Both the position numbers and the translations under genes were made by a program. Shown here in pieces: positions 22,330 through 34,971 of a DNA stretch of 64,000 nucleotides. The stretch's first letter is position 1. Every line of letters starts with the position of its first letter. The notes beneath the pieces are model-generated. The model searched no databases. It was not told where the DNA came from and was given only the letters and a program-made list of their open reading frames with translations. Source of the stretch: Phoronis australis (Eukaryota > Phoronida > Phoronidae); the NCBI GenBank assembly GCA_002633005.1, contig NMRA01000141.1, forward strand, positions 128,194-192,193, in the 5' to 3' direction.

Positions 22330-23160
22330 AAAATTCGTGCTTCTGTTTTGGCTTAAAACGAATATGATTGTATCATAATAGTTTAAAAATTCACATACAA
22401 AAATTCTTAACTCTTCATACTCGATTTCAGTTCTTTGATGCTCGTTAACTTAGCTGTAAAAGTTCTTGAACGATTTCATCAACTCTTGACTGGAAATTGT
22501 TGCTGAAACTGAGGTGCTGAACAAGTCCAACATATTTTACAATTGTTTGATGTTAGTGTCCTTGCAAGATACTTGCACGCTCAACCACAAGGCTTGGTGA
22601 TATTTCTTCTTCGGTTTGATAATTCTTTTGCATATTTTATCTTGCTTCCGATGAATTTCCAGGTGATCTATGTCATCTGCAACCTCATAAACATTCATTA
22701 TTTTTATCGGTGGCATTCTTGGTCAAACTAATCTTTGGACAGAGTTGTTACCTGATGCGTTTTTGCTGTCAGCCCAGCCTCGGAAGCAGCGTTTTGACCA
22801 GCTCGTAAATATTTTGCACAGCGTCATCAATGTAATGATTTCTCAATAGGTCTATTTGCTCCAATTGCAACTAGGTTTCTGCCGAATTCAGATGAGATCC
22901 ATAGTTCACAAGAGTTGACTTTCCATTTTGTCTTCTTGTCAATTTGAGTTTATGAAGAACTCACACGTCTGTCATTTTCGACAAGATCTCGGAAATTTGA
23001 TTTAAAGTCTAATTAGTGATGGTCTGAATCAACTTGGTCTCCATCATCAAACCGAGAAATCTTTTGTAACAGTGGTTCTGGCATTATAATGATATGATCT
23101 ACAGTACTATTATCATATATTTGCGAAACATATAAAGTTCCCGACACTTCTGTTCAAATT
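22330..23160. other. AT-rich spacer, no gene seen
   Basis: Frequent stops in all frames and no recognised repeat or RNA gene. Confidence 0.4.
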
Positions 23161-23167
23161 CTGTGAT

Positions 23168-23300
23168 CAAAGTTGCATTTCGCCCTGTTTAGCAGGCTAA
23201 AAACAAAAAATGGAATTAGTCATTTTACTCTCATAAAATCGGTGCCATAACATTCCTTACATTTCCGTTACCAACTAGAGTCATAGGCAAGGAGTATATG
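23168..23300 (+). mobile_element. Family D terminus, single arm
   Basis: GCATTTCGCCCTGTTTAGC, then GCTAAAAAC, ATAAAATCGGTG and CATTCCTTACATTTCCGTTA match the left arm of the 4588 element. No matching inverted arm was found within 400 bp. Confidence 0.5.
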
Positions 23301-23925
23301 TTCCATGGGATTCGCGATTTTTAAGATTGGCCATGCGTGCTACCCCAATAAATTCTGAAGCGTTTTGGCGAGTCGCTGATAGTTTTGATGTTCTTGTTGG
23401 TAGCGGAAAGCACATTCGGAGAGGGAAAAGCATCAACGGGCAATGGGGAAGAATGCACTACTGGTAGAATTGGAATTGAAATATAATGTTTATACGGTAA
23501 GCGGACTCGGGATACCAGAGAAAATGAAATTGGTCAAGTTCCCGTGAAGGTTGTCCGTGCAGATCTATCGCCTACACAATCTGTTTCAGAAACCAGTCAC
23601 GTACATGCAATGACGTTGACTCTGATTATATTTAATGACACTAACTATAACCCCAAGGAGGCACATATTAATCTCTCGAATTAGGCAGGCTTGTCAGTAG
23701 TAGTGGCGCCTCGTTATAGTACGTGTAATTTTAAAGAAACAATTGAAAACAATGCCAATACGCATTCCACATGCATACAGCTAAGTACACATAACCGACC
23801 TGCTGTCCACTTCGAGGGACCTGTCTTCACTATTTTCGTTGTACTTACATGGCGAATTAAGATTACCAACCATTAGAGAGTTTCTGGATTGTATAAACAT
23901 ATATTTGTACTAAACAACAGTTTGA

Positions 23926-24720
23926 TTATAGCCTTTTAATCTTGCAAATTGAATCCTTTTTTATGCGCCCACATCGGGTGCATATTGCCGTCATCTCTGT
24001 CTGTGCGTCCTTCGTCGGGCGTCCGACGTCCGCAGCTGTATCTCCTAAGTCACTGACAGGATCGTGGTGAATACGGGCAGATGTGTTCCTATGCACCTGT
24101 CGACGGATGACGGCGAAGTTCCGACTACCGTTGTGCCCACTAGTGTTAATTTTAGTTTTTAAGCTTGCCTCTGTATCTACGGAGGTCCTCAACAGATTTT
24201 CATAAAATTTGGCAGTTAGGCATCTGTTAGTGAGATGACGCTATCCTCTCGTTTTTGAATGGATTCGAGGTACGTTGTGCCACTTAGTGGCCATTTTTAC
24301 TGTTCTGGAGTCAGTTTTTTGGCATTCGCTCTTCTATCAACCAAACCACTTTAGGGATGATTGTGAAAATTGTCATAAATATGTTTTTTACTTTGAAGAC
24401 GATTTGACGTATTTTGCGCCTTCTAGTGAATATTTTTATGATACAAATAAACACCCCTAGGAGCACACCGTTTGTGGTGCATTCATGGGCGCATTTCAAA
24501 GCTCCGCGTTGCTCTTGTTAAAAATTCTGTTACAATTATAGATCCTTTTGAGGAGTTTCTAATCCACAATCTAATCTTTTGTGAAGAATTAAATCGGAAT
24601 TGGAATCTGTTCGTGGAAAAAAGGTCTTCCTGGTCGGTACATCTACACGTCCCTGGGCGTCCGTTTTGTAAAGTTGAGACAAAAGTCAAATCCTGTTTTA
24701 GTTCCCACTAGCCTATTTGT
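23926..24720. other. Region with overlapping frames on both strands, possible dispersed repeat
   Basis: GCGTCCTTCGTCGGGCGTCC and similar CGTCCG-rich blocks at 23995-24030, and again GTCCCTGGGCGTCCG at 24650, have the look of a dispersed repeat. Frames at 23926-24192 (-), 24311-24499 (-) and 24472-24711 (+) show no domain and shadow each other. Confidence 0.3.
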
Positions 24721-24724
24721 TAAT

Positions 24725-26055
24725 TAAGCAAATCTGTTTTGAGTGAAATTGCTGACTAGTGGTACTCATATTCTACGTTCTGTGTCAGTCAACCCCGGGG
24801 GTTACTGGACTATCTTGATGAGGCTTAGCAGCTGAGAAATTAGGGTACCCGTCCTGTTCGAGGACGGTTTACATAGATTGTTCTTCCGAGAAAAAATCCT
24901 CAGTTCACTGACTTTTGTTACGTTATTGGAAGTACCATGTGCTATGAGTCATCACGTTACTTGGTGAAAACATGTTTTTCAGAAATTTCGAAGACAAAGC
25001 GTAAAATTGCCAGTAAGATCTACGAAAAAAGATTATCATTTCTGCTCATTTTGAAGCAAAAGTGGTCTTTTCCTTTAGGTGAATTAATGCCTAAAAAGTG
25101 ATACATGCGTTGGAAATTAATCTGAAAGGCTCTCGGGAAATTGCCACGAAAGAAACGTCATTCTGAGCGACACATCCCAGGTGCACCACCTACGTAAGTA
25201 TNCCCCCCCCCGAGTACAATGATTCATTATCACCTGATTTACTCACGAACAGAAAGGAGTCACCAGCTGTAGGGATCCACCAATACACATCTGGCATCTA
25301 TCTTTTCAAGTGGCTCTTCTACACTTGTTTTGTAAATGCGCCTTGACAGGTACAACTGTATAAGCTGTTACTAATACCGTGTTCAGGTGTACGACTTTTG
25401 TAAGAGAGCAGATACAAAGATAGATTGTCTGATTGCCCGCGGTCTTATCTCTGTGATCGAAACGCCACTCGAGTACGCTTCAAGTAAACGTATAAATTTA
25501 TGAAGTGCCAAAGGGTTCTTAAACGAGTACCTCTCTTGGCGTAGAAATGTGCTTAATATACGCATAATTTTGTTTAATCTATGCAAACTTTTAGTTCTTA
25601 AACAATCATCGTTCTGCTCTCATTCAACACGCACTTTTGCTTAATCTACGCGTAGTATTGCTTAATCAACGCGTACTTTTAATCAGTTCACGCCCTATTT
25701 TTACCGCGCGTGACAGGAGCGAGCACAGTGTTAAATACGATCAGTTGCCGATTTCGCCAACTGAACGATGGACTGCTGGAAAAAATTTCGAATTGGTAGG
25801 AATTAAAGACATCGACGGCCCCCTCAAAAGATAATCATAGCAATGTGACTTAGATCCTTTAATCAGTGTGAGGCATAATTCGCCGAAAAGCTTCTGTCTC
25901 TACTGCGGCCAGTCGAGACGGTGGCACTGTCTAAAGTACGTGTTGATTAAGAGCCGCATGGCCGGAACGCCAACATGAAAACGCGTTTCCTGCCCTAGTC
26001 CATGACGATCGCGTTGCACTCGTTTATGACGTGTACATTGCACTGCACAGTAATC
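24725..26055. other. Spacer with one assembly ambiguity
   Basis: No gene seen. One N followed by a run of C lies at 25202. Repeated 'gcttaatc(t/a)acgcgta' words occur at 25640-25680. Confidence 0.4.
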
Positions 26056-26338
26056 CTCAGCTTAAAGGCGAAGGCAACCTTTTTTCAAGTCACTTTTAGC
26101 AAAAATAAGGTTCGTTGATTATCCCAGACACATTTTTCACTTAATTACAGCTTTTCGTAATTTGATTAATTTCTAGTCCTCTACTCCGGAAGTGACGTTT
26201 TGGGAGGCAAGAGTTTCGCGCCAATTTCTTTTCATTATAGTCTGACTGTGAGAGGTGTCGAGTCAGTCCTTGTGATAAGTTTGTCCTCGTTTGTGATAAG
26301 TTCGGTCGTCGTTTGCTTTTGTTTACAAGTCAGTCAAC

Positions 26339-27130
26339 ATGCCACGCTGTTGCTGCGTCCCGGGATGTACTCATTATCGTCTCACACGCGCTTTGGGTAC
26401 CTTGCGTCGCTTTCCGAAGGATGACACACTTCGCCGTATTTGGCTAGCTTCTTCATGTGAAGAACGCAGCGCTACCCGTCCACGCAACGTACAAAGCAAT
26501 GGAGGGTTACCGAGTGTGTGGCAAGCATTTTCTGCCGTCAGATTATGACAGATATGTACGCTGAATTGATGAAGGTCCCTGCGAAACAACGCCTGAAGAA
26601 GGATACCATACCGTCGCTGTTGATTCCCGGCAGTGCCCCGTCGCCAACCCCGAGAAGTGCGTTTTTGAAGCGATAAGCCTCGCGAGCTGTGGCCACTATA
26701 TAAAGTGACTGGAGGCACTTCATCTTACTTACCCGTGCCGGCCTCCGAACGTACCCCCACTGCGTGCAATTCCGGGAACTAGCAGTGATTCGCCCTGTGC
26801 TGTTGTCTCTAGCCCAGAGCCTGTAAGCAGCCCTGCAGCGATGTTGAGTAGGGGGAGTGAATACAGGCCCAGTTCGACACACAGTGAAGAGGACAGTTCG
26901 TCATCCAATGAACAGATCGGTGAGACTAAGTTTGACAAGTTTATTGTGGACTTGTATTGGAGCTATTTGGAAGGTGCCAGGTGTGTGGCACGGGAGTCAC
27001 ACGGCGGGATGTAAGCAGTTTGGGTGCTCAGATCACCCTCCAGTGGGAGTTTGTCGCGGGACACTCGGGCAAGTGGGACAGTTCTTCCTCTGTACGTGAG
27101 ACGATAATGAGTACACCCCAGTACGCAGCA
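26339..27130 (+). pseudogene. Frameshifted Kolobok transposase remnant with N-terminal THAP domain
   Basis: The frame opens MPRCCCVPGCTHYRL and has LRRFPKDDTLRRIWL, the THAP C-x4-C and FPKD...W blocks. The third part, GYRVCGKHFLPSDYD, with the closing Cys-x2-His, lies in another frame after about 26490. Downstream blocks KQRLKKDTIPSLL and an acidic linker (SEEDSSSSNEQ) follow in shifted frames. CQVCGTGVTRR and FVAGHSGKWDSS at 26970-27090 match the C-x2-C ... GH-x3-W-x-S pattern seen in THAP-transposase relatives. At least three frame breaks make it non-functional. Confidence 0.75.
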
Positions 27131-27152
27131 ACAGCGTGGCATTTTGACTGAC
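27100..27152 (-). pseudogene. Inverted second copy of the THAP start codon region
   Basis: The right arm of the Kolobok element, read on the minus strand, opens ATGCCACGCTGTTGCTGCGT and translates MPRCCCVLGCTHYRL, nearly identical to the start at 26339. The inverted arms thus include coding sequence. This looks like an inverted duplication of the element's 5' end rather than an ordinary TIR. Confidence 0.7.
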
Positions 27153-27414
27153 TCGTAAGTAAAAGCAAACGACGAGCGAACTTATCACAACCGAGGTAGA
27201 ACAATGACTGACTCGACTGCTCTCACAGTCAGACTATGTGAAAAGAAATTAGCGCGAAATTGTTGCCTCCCAAAACGTCACTTCCGGAGTAGACGACGAG
27301 TAATTAATTAAATTACGAAAAGCAGTAAATAAGTGAAAAATATGTCTGTGATAATCAACGAACCTTATTTTTGCTAAAAATAACATGAAAAAAGGTTGCC
27401 TTCGCCTTTAAGAA

Positions 27415-28820
27415 CACATGCATGAGTCTGGAAGACGCGGATCACACTTAGATGATAGTGCGATACTAATGGCGGATAGAGTACTATGTTTTTTACAATT
27501 TGTTATTAAATCCTTCATTGTGAGATGTATGTACTTATGAAGGATAAACGAGAAAATTCATGCATATGAAGAATAGCTGCAATGAATTGCCAATTTTCAA
27601 AATAAAAAGTTTTCCGAATGATGCAGCGATCATTGGCCACGAAGGCAGATAAGACGCAAATATTGCGATCAGCCGGCTGATCCACCATGTTATCGGTCGT
27701 GAGACGTCTGATCTGTATCCTTGAGCGTTGAGTGGAACGTCAGTCGCCCAGAAATTGTACTAGTAAATTACGGGCGTAATAACTCTTTTCACGCCTATGT
27801 TTTACGAGTGCACTTCACGAGTGCGAATTAGGCGAGTAAAATACTAGCGTGAATTACGACCCAAACCCTTCTTATCTGAACAGCTTACATTGCACTGACA
27901 TGATGTGTGACTACGCTTTACTCGCCCATGGCGATCGCCATAGTTACCAACATTCGAAGACTGATGAAAAGGTGGCACATCTGGACCTAGGTGATGCCGC
28001 AAGGGGCAATGTCCACCGCAACACCCCGACGGCGTTTTTATATTCTTAGTAGTCCCTGTGAAATGGAACGAGGAAATAGGGGTAAACCGTATGGAAAAGG
28101 AAACAAAGTTATGCGATCAAGCGTCAATTTCACTTTGTGTCGAAAAAATTGGACATTTTGACGGTATGACGGCACTCGGGACAAACCTACAGGAAAGAGA
28201 CTGTCCCGCAAAATGTGGGACGATGGGTAAGGGGAATGGGGCTCTTTCGGAGACTTCCCATTTTCAAAAAATGATTTTGCGATCACAAAAAAACCCTTGG
28301 GGACTCTTTCGGGAACTTGTTCTAGCCGACCACCGTGCCGTCAATCAGCAGTTTGTTTAGTGCTGTAACATGTGAACCAGAATCATGTAACATCTTTGAT
28401 CGATTCGCAGTAAAGGTCGTTTGTAAATCCGGCAAAGGGAGTTGATCAAGTGCCAGCAGAATACCGTCAGCCGCGTGTTTACGTTTTTTTGTTTTTTTTT
28501 TTTGATCAAAAGTGGAACGGTTACCAGTAGGCCCTTATCATCTGTCATGGACAGTTGAAGAAACACTGCTCATGGACTTGAAATACCATTCAGATATCAC
28601 TTTGTAGGCAGTTTGGTCTCAGCAAGAGCAGTGTGGCGACGCATGCGATAAATTTGAGCTATTTTAACGTTGCTCTTAAGGATTCAAATTGAGAAAATAA
28701 TGACATCGTGGCCCATTTTCCATTTTGTAACGTGTCGGTCCTTTTCTCCGAAAGAGCACCATGGGGGCTTTATATTGGTGGGTCTGTTTCGGAAATCCTC
28801 GGTAAGTATGGATGGCACTT
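27415..28820. other. Gene-poor interval with low-confidence frames
   Basis: A plus-strand frame of 100 codons at 28058-28360 and its minus-strand shadow show no domain. 'Acgggcgtaata', 'gtgcgaattaggcgagtaaaa' and similar words at 27765-27850 repeat loosely. A T-run lies at 28487-28503. Confidence 0.35.
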
Positions 28821-28854
28821 GATTGTCAGAATGTTAGCATTTTTCAGATTGCTA

Positions 28855-28992
28855 ATTACTCGTAAGACGGTAGACAGGACGTGTTTGTGCACGTTTGTTT
28901 GAACAGTAATTTGATCAGAGGTCTTACCGTCTTAAAAGATTCCATATCTGAACGCATTAAAAGGCCCCCTATCGGCCGTCTTACGAGTAATC
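28855..28992. repeat. Short inverted repeat ATTACTCGTAAGACGG
   Basis: ATTACTCGTAAGACGG at 28855 recurs as CCGTCTTACGAGTAAT ending at 28991, a perfect 16-bp inverted pair about 105 bp apart. A third partial copy, CTTACCGTCTTA, lies between them at 28922. It may be the terminus of a very short MITE. Confidence 0.6.
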
Positions 28993-28999
28993 AAGCATA

Positions 29000-29990
29000 A
29001 CAATGTTATTTTTCGCTAATATTTTGGTCGATCACAATGGGTGGCAGAGATTAACCATAAAGCACCTCATTGGTGTAGGCTTCTCCCGGAAAGAAGGTAT
29101 CTGCCGTCTGATTTGGGCTTAAGCAGGCCACACTCCTGACGAGCGTTTACTTGAGAATATTTTTCAGACGACTTATAAAAAGAGGGATTTACCTATTGAT
29201 TGGACAGCATGTGAACGTTGCATACATCTTGGGCATTTCTGAAAGAGCCTCTCGGATGACAAGGACATCACTTCATAATTAGTATTTTATCTATCTGAAG
29301 CGAAAGTACTACAGACAGCAGACGTAGTTTTAACGATTTTAAGTGAATTTAGCCTTTAAAGATAACTAAATTTAATATTCTAAAAAATATTTTGATTGGA
29401 ACACTTTGTGAGAGACCAAATAGGTCACAGTTGTACCCTTTTGCTGTTATTCTCGTAGCTTTAGATCTTGTCGTTACGCTCATTGCTTTCTGCTTGTGCA
29501 CCCATTGCTGTACTTTTCTATCTGTAAGTCAATCGAGGTTTGAAATTTCTTCATATGTCAATATTTACACTCGTTATCTTTCATTCATACCTGGTGATAC
29601 ATATTTCCTTGTTGGATAATAAAACATGACGTCATAAGTTCCTTTATATTTGCCCCAGGCTTCAAAAGAAATAAAGTGTTTCACAAGCTCCTTTTCCAGA
29701 GATGAGAAGGAGAAACGAGGTTGTCGAAATAAGTTAGTGTGATGTAGAAAATAGTGGTAAAATATACAAAGCGGTGAAATATATAAACTGTAGATTAGGC
29801 ACGATTAGTAATCTCTGGAAAGATGTGTGCGTGAATACACCAGATAATCACCCACAGGGACGCACGAAAACGGAATTGAAATGTATACTGCGTTATCCTG
29901 AAAATGGAACTCTCTGTCATGACAACAGTTGTATTTCGCAAGTGTTAAATATAACTTTGGATTTCCGTAGACTGACTTTGGCAGAAAGTT
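29000..29990. other. Spacer, no supported gene
   Basis: Short frames at 29392-29619 and 29774-30013 have no recognisable domain. Nothing else seen. Confidence 0.4.
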
Positions 29991-29998
29991 CAATTGTC

Positions 29999-30462
29999 AA
30001 TGAGATTGTGTAGGATTTGATTGACAATGAGATAGTGTAGGATTTGATTGACAATGAGATCGTGTAGGATTTGATTGACAATGAGATCGTGTAGGATTTG
30101 ATTGACAATGAGATTGTGTAGGATTTGATTGACAATGAGATAGTGTAGGATTTGATTGACAATGAGATCGTGTAGGATTTGATTGACAATGAGATCGTGT
30201 AGGATTTGATTGACAATGAGATTGTGTAGGATTTGATTGACAATGAGATAGTGTAGGATTTGATTGACAATGAGATCGTGTAGGATTTGATTGACAATGA
30301 GATCGTGTAGGATTTGATTGACAATGAGATTGTGTAGGATTTGATTGACAATGAGATAGTGTAGGATTTGATTGACAATGAGATCGTGTAGGATTTGATT
30401 GACAATGAGATTGTGTAGGATTTGATTGACAATGAGATTGTGTAGGATTTGATTGACAATTC
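29999..30462. repeat. 27-bp minisatellite, 17 units, with higher-order structure
   Basis: Seventeen head-to-tail units of 27 bp contain the core GATTGACAATGAGAT, one variable base, then GTGTAGGATTT. The variable base follows T-A-C-C three times, then T-A-C-T and a last T. Four units (108 bp) therefore form a higher-order repeat. Because 27 is a multiple of three and stops are absent, two long minus-strand frames (9-residue repeats SIKSYTISL and QSNPTQSHC) appear; both are artefacts of the array. Confidence 0.95.
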
Positions 30463-30469
30463 TGGGTAT

Positions 30470-31130
30470 TTAGCTCACTATCTAGAAAACTGTGAAAGTC
30501 CATATTTTATGAAAGACCTCTGTAAAATTAGATTTTTTTAATTATTCCCCATTCTGTCATAAATTGGGCCATGTCTTTTGGTAAAATTTAGCAAGAACGA
30601 TTTATACGTTAACTGTTAAACAACGCTGTCAACAACATGAACCCATTTTTATATAAATATTCAAGATGAGATGTCATAACGCTGTTGCAGCTTTCTAAAA
30701 TGTCATTTCGTTTTCGTTTCATGCAATTTTAGAGTTTTGTTTTCATGAAAATCATAAAAGTCCTGTTTTTTGATACTTTCTCGTGTGCAAGTGGGACAGT
30801 TCAAAAACAATTCCTAAAAACAGTGCTTAGTGTGTAAACAGTGTGTCGACAGAAAGATAGCGCGCTTTACAGTCGTGAGAGCGTGAGAACATTTCGTAAA
30901 AATATGCTAATCTGTTACTTTAAGGGAACATTATTGGTCTTACGTTCGGAAAACGTATTTAGGTATTATTGTTGGGTGAGATAGACTTTTTAAAGGTATT
31001 AACTTTGACAAAACAATGTGGTTTTTTATGTAATTGTTTTACAAATCGTCAATTCTCGCAGTTGTCTGCCGGACATTCGCTAACCTCAAGGCAACAAATT
31101 TCACCAGTCAAATATGCATTAAATAAGCCA
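30470..31130. other. AT-rich spacer
   Basis: No gene, repeat family or RNA gene recognised. Confidence 0.4.
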
Positions 31131-31182
31131 TCAGAGTGTTTGACTGCGATCGTGAGGGCTACAGGTTCGATTCCGCACTGAG
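31118..31182 (+). repeat. tRNA-like sequence with B box (possible SINE head)
   Basis: GGTTCGATTCC at 31164-31174 matches the Pol III B-box consensus. An A-box-like segment (AAGCCATCAGAGTG) lies about 35 bp upstream. A complete tRNA cloverleaf could not be drawn, so this is a tRNA pseudogene or SINE head at best. Confidence 0.3.
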
Positions 31183-31199
31183 GCTGATCTCAGAAGTGT

Positions 31200-34100
31200 C
31201 TTTTTTCGCCGATAATGCCCATTTAGCAGGCGGTGGATAGCGTCACGATTGGTCAGTCATACGTGTTTTAGAAGGGGCAAAACTATCACGTGACTATCCT
31301 AAAACTATACTTCCTATATTTCATATACTCTCGCTGCCAATGTTTGCCGCAAATCACGAACCTAGCAACTCAACCGTATCAAACTGGACTCATAATGTAA
31401 CTGATAATGACCGGGATTTGTATTAATCATCACAAAGAATTGAGAAAGCATCTACAAACGAATGTTGAAGCGGCCCAAACTATTTTTGAAGGGTTGGCCA
31501 CCCCTTTGAATATTAGTGGTTTATGACAATCTTTATTATTTCCTCAATGGTGCCTTGGATGATCTGTTTCATTAGAATCATTTTCTATAATCGTTTGTAA
31601 CTAACTTTAAGAAGTAAGCTTCATTACAATTTACAATAATTATTTAGACAAAATTTAGAGGAAGTGCGTCTGTAGTACCGGTAAATAGATCAGGGTATAG
31701 TGAAGTAGCTGTTTCCCGGCGATAAAAATCTAGCCAAAATCACGTGCTCTCATTTAAAATACACGACAGTTTCTCGTGTAATCTCTAGTCTGACTTTTCT
31801 AACGAGGTCCTAGCGAGGTCGTAGCGTTATTGAACGCTACCCACATGATTGTCAATCCTGGCTACAACATGATAACTCGTGATATTTTGCAAAGCTTTCA
31901 CGTTTTCGTGGTTGACGTCGTTTTGTCTCATTTACCAAATTATGTTGATTGCCTTCTGAATGCATAACGACTTTTCTCTTTATTGAAATAGTGAGTAGGC
32001 TAGCTAGAGATAGCGTGCTTTAACACAGTAAACATCTGCAAAGGATCACAAGTTCCTGCTAACAAAATCTGTGTTAAATATTCACGTCATTTATCACAAA
32101 ACAATGTATGGTGAAGTAAGGGTTGACCAAGTGTACGCACAATTCCTGGTCATCTTCACGCACATTTGGGTAGTGACGTTGACACGGGGAAAATGACATG
32201 GCGCAACTGTTCACACAGTAAACAAGAAACGGTTACAAGGCGAGCGTTATCTCTAACACAGCTTGGGGAAACACATTGGGGGTTCTAACGCGAGGTGGCG
32301 CTTGTGCTTGTTACCATATTGCCCTAATAGTAGCCTGTTACGCACTTGTTTGCCTATTCTGACGACTACCCGCAATTCAGAGCGTAAACCTTTTCTTTAT
32401 TATATTCTCTTTATTTAAAAAAACGTCAGCGTCTTGAAAGATAATTGTTTTAAAATTTGTTTCTTTTCGTTGTTGATGCGATTCACTGACTGATTTTTTT
32501 AATGCATTGGAGAGGATATCTTTAATCAATATACTTCTGCAACAGCTGTCCACACAAAAGTTTTAAATGAAATTATATACTATCAAATAATTCTCGTTTT
32601 TGTTTCTTTCCAAAAGGTAATTTACTTAACATCAAAAAATGAACCAATAAAATATTCCCACTGAAATTTAGTTGGTACGACTTTTAGGTCCCGCAGAATC
32701 ATGCTGATTGACCATTCCAAAACGTGGCTCAATCACGTGACACTTTCTGGACATTAGATGCTTTTCATTTACCTGCAGCGTGGGAACTTAACAGAAAAAC
32801 TTAATAATATTCCGAAAATATCATTTGGCAGTCTGTACCATGCCCTTGATAAAGAGCGTACCGCTCGAAACGTGGGGAATATTTTAAAATATTTTAGTAC
32901 CGACGCTCGTCGTTTTACTTTTATTGTTTTAATCTTTTCGCCGTCGGCAACTGCATGGCATTCCAACATCTATTTTATTTTATTCGAAAATATCAGGAAA
33001 ACGACTTTTTAAAAACGTTGAACGGAACCCAATATACGCCCGGGTGTATTTTTGAAAACATTTTACGGTGCAGCTTTTGTGAAGCAAACATTTGTCGTGA
33101 CGTTTTGCGAAATAAGAATGTCCTGTATGTAGTTGTATCTTACTGAAAGAATTTTATTCGTCCATACGTTTTTCGATTTCAGCAAACATAGTGCGTTAAA
33201 ACTGTCCTAATACGGTTTGTTACCAACTAACTCGCACAATATCTCGTTAAAGGATAGTCATCTGAGTGAAATCGTGATCTCAAAATATAATGTTTTTCCA
33301 AACTATGCAATGTTTTATATGAGAAAATTACAACTGTATTTTAGGACAATCCATCAGATTTTCAAAACATGCTGTTACCAAAAAGACACCTGTGCCGGTA
33401 CTTTCTGAATTGTTTACGAAAATACTGCCGTATGCGTATTTTAGGGTGTGGGGACATTTTCGGAGACTCCCGTTAAGGATATTAACATAGAGGCTGAAAA
33501 GAAATCAGTTTTCCTGGACTTTCTGGATTTGACAGTTGTGTTGTATTGCGTCCAATTCCGGGTAGCGTCTGTTGTTCTCCAGAGTATCACGCGATTGCTG
33601 ATGCCATAAAGAGATTGCTGCGTGTTATAGTCATCGACAAGTGACTATAAATTTATGTACTTAGATACTCGACTGTGAACCCCAACACCGAATCCTTCCA
33701 CATCAAAAACACGAAACGAAATGAATGTGTTAATTTAACGCAATGGAAGTTGTTGAAAAAGCTGCATGGTGGAACTGAAAAACGTTTTGTTGGTGATTCG
33801 TTTTGTGCCGTGTGAGACGCATTTGGCGTAAAGTTTAGTTGGCACGTAGCTGTTCACGCTGACGTTTTGACAAAGTACCCCCAAAGGAGCCTTGTACGCT
33901 ATGATGAAGCAAATATTGATTAGATTAAAACTGATCTGCGAAGTGTGGACTACAGGAACAACAATTTGCAAGTGGAAATATTGATGGAGCCAAGCTGACG
34001 GTATTTTGCTCAACATTGAAAGGTAACACGCCTTTTACAATTTAAACTGGAAACTGTCGCAACAAACCATGCTATAATGATGTTCTGTGTATAGGATTCC

Positions 34101-34960
34101 AGTTTAGTTTTAATTTTGAATTTAAATGTTGAAGCCTGGAATATTAATTTAGATTTCAAAGTCCCATTTTCAATCTAAAATTGAAAAATGAAAGTTTTGA
34201 TAGCTCATTTAAAATTGAATCATAAAATTTAAGTAATGGTAAATGTTTCATGTTCCAATAGAAAGTGAACCTAGGAATCATGCAACATTCAGGCAATATT
34301 CCTGTTCGTGTGTGTTTTGATCTCGACACTGCTGTGATTGCTTGCCAAACATTTAATCAAAATCAGTGCGTGTAACAATTACTGACGGTGCTGCCCACAG
34401 TTATAGCGACTAGACATTAGGTTCACCTATGCAAACGCCGGCCCGGATAAATTAGGTAAGAGAATAAACCCAATCAGCCATGGGCGCGAATGTTAATTGT
34501 ATAACCAAAGTATTCTTTAACATATAACTTTGGCCATGGAATGTCGACTCCGATCTAGCGGAAGCTGAGGTTGCGCCACGCATGCGTGAGAGTTGTTTGC
34601 ATTCGTTTGCTTCGGTGTGTGTACTTGCTATGGAATTTACTGTCATTAAAACTTTTTCGCAACTCCACGACATTTTTCAACCTAATTGCATTTGAGCTAT
34701 ATGATTAGAAAGCCCTTTGTCAGTTCTTGATCGTTCGAAGCAAAAGACAATAAGTTAATTCATTTCGCATATCTGACTGTTTTAAATATATTTTTGAACT
34801 CTAAAAACCAACAGTGTATCCAAAATGCGAAAAATAACAGCTGTGCAATGGTAACGGAAATGAACCCGAGGGGTTATATAAATGACTAGATAAGCCATTA
34901 GGAAAATATTTCCAGTGATTTCTACCCTAAAATGACAGGTTTTAGAATATGGATCCTCAC
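31200..34960. other. Long AT-rich interval, no supported gene
   Basis: Frames at 32758-33146 and 33735-34016 lack domains and splice context. Segment 34090-34260 is very AT-rich with loose 'aaattgaa' repeats. Nothing else recognised. Confidence 0.4.
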
Positions 34961-34971
34961 ACATGCTCACC

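Larger units (their letters stand above)
26062..27411 (+). mobile_element. Kolobok-type DNA transposon, long TIRs, TTAA ends
   Basis: The element begins TTAAAGGCGAAGGCAACC and ends with its exact reverse complement. TTAA target sites and the TTAAAGG terminus are hallmarks of the Kolobok superfamily (T2-type elements of Xenopus). The inverted arms extend about 325 bp (26062-26387 and 27086-27411), far longer than needed for transposase binding. They run through the promoter-proximal region into the start of the THAP coding sequence. The 700-bp interior carries a frameshifted transposase. Total length is 1350 bp, so it is a deleted, non-autonomous copy. Confidence 0.85.

Noticed and set aside
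26374-26882. Two overlapping 114-codon minus-strand frames
   Set aside because: Antisense to the Kolobok THAP remnant; shadows of the broken transposase.
28058-28360. 100-codon plus-strand gene
   Set aside because: No domain or splice context, and the opposite strand is equally open (28038-28286).
29917-30503. Two long minus-strand frames of 9-residue repeats (180 and 168 codons)
   Set aside because: They arise only because the 27-bp minisatellite unit is divisible by three and lacks stops; two frames are equally open and neither has flanking coding sequence.
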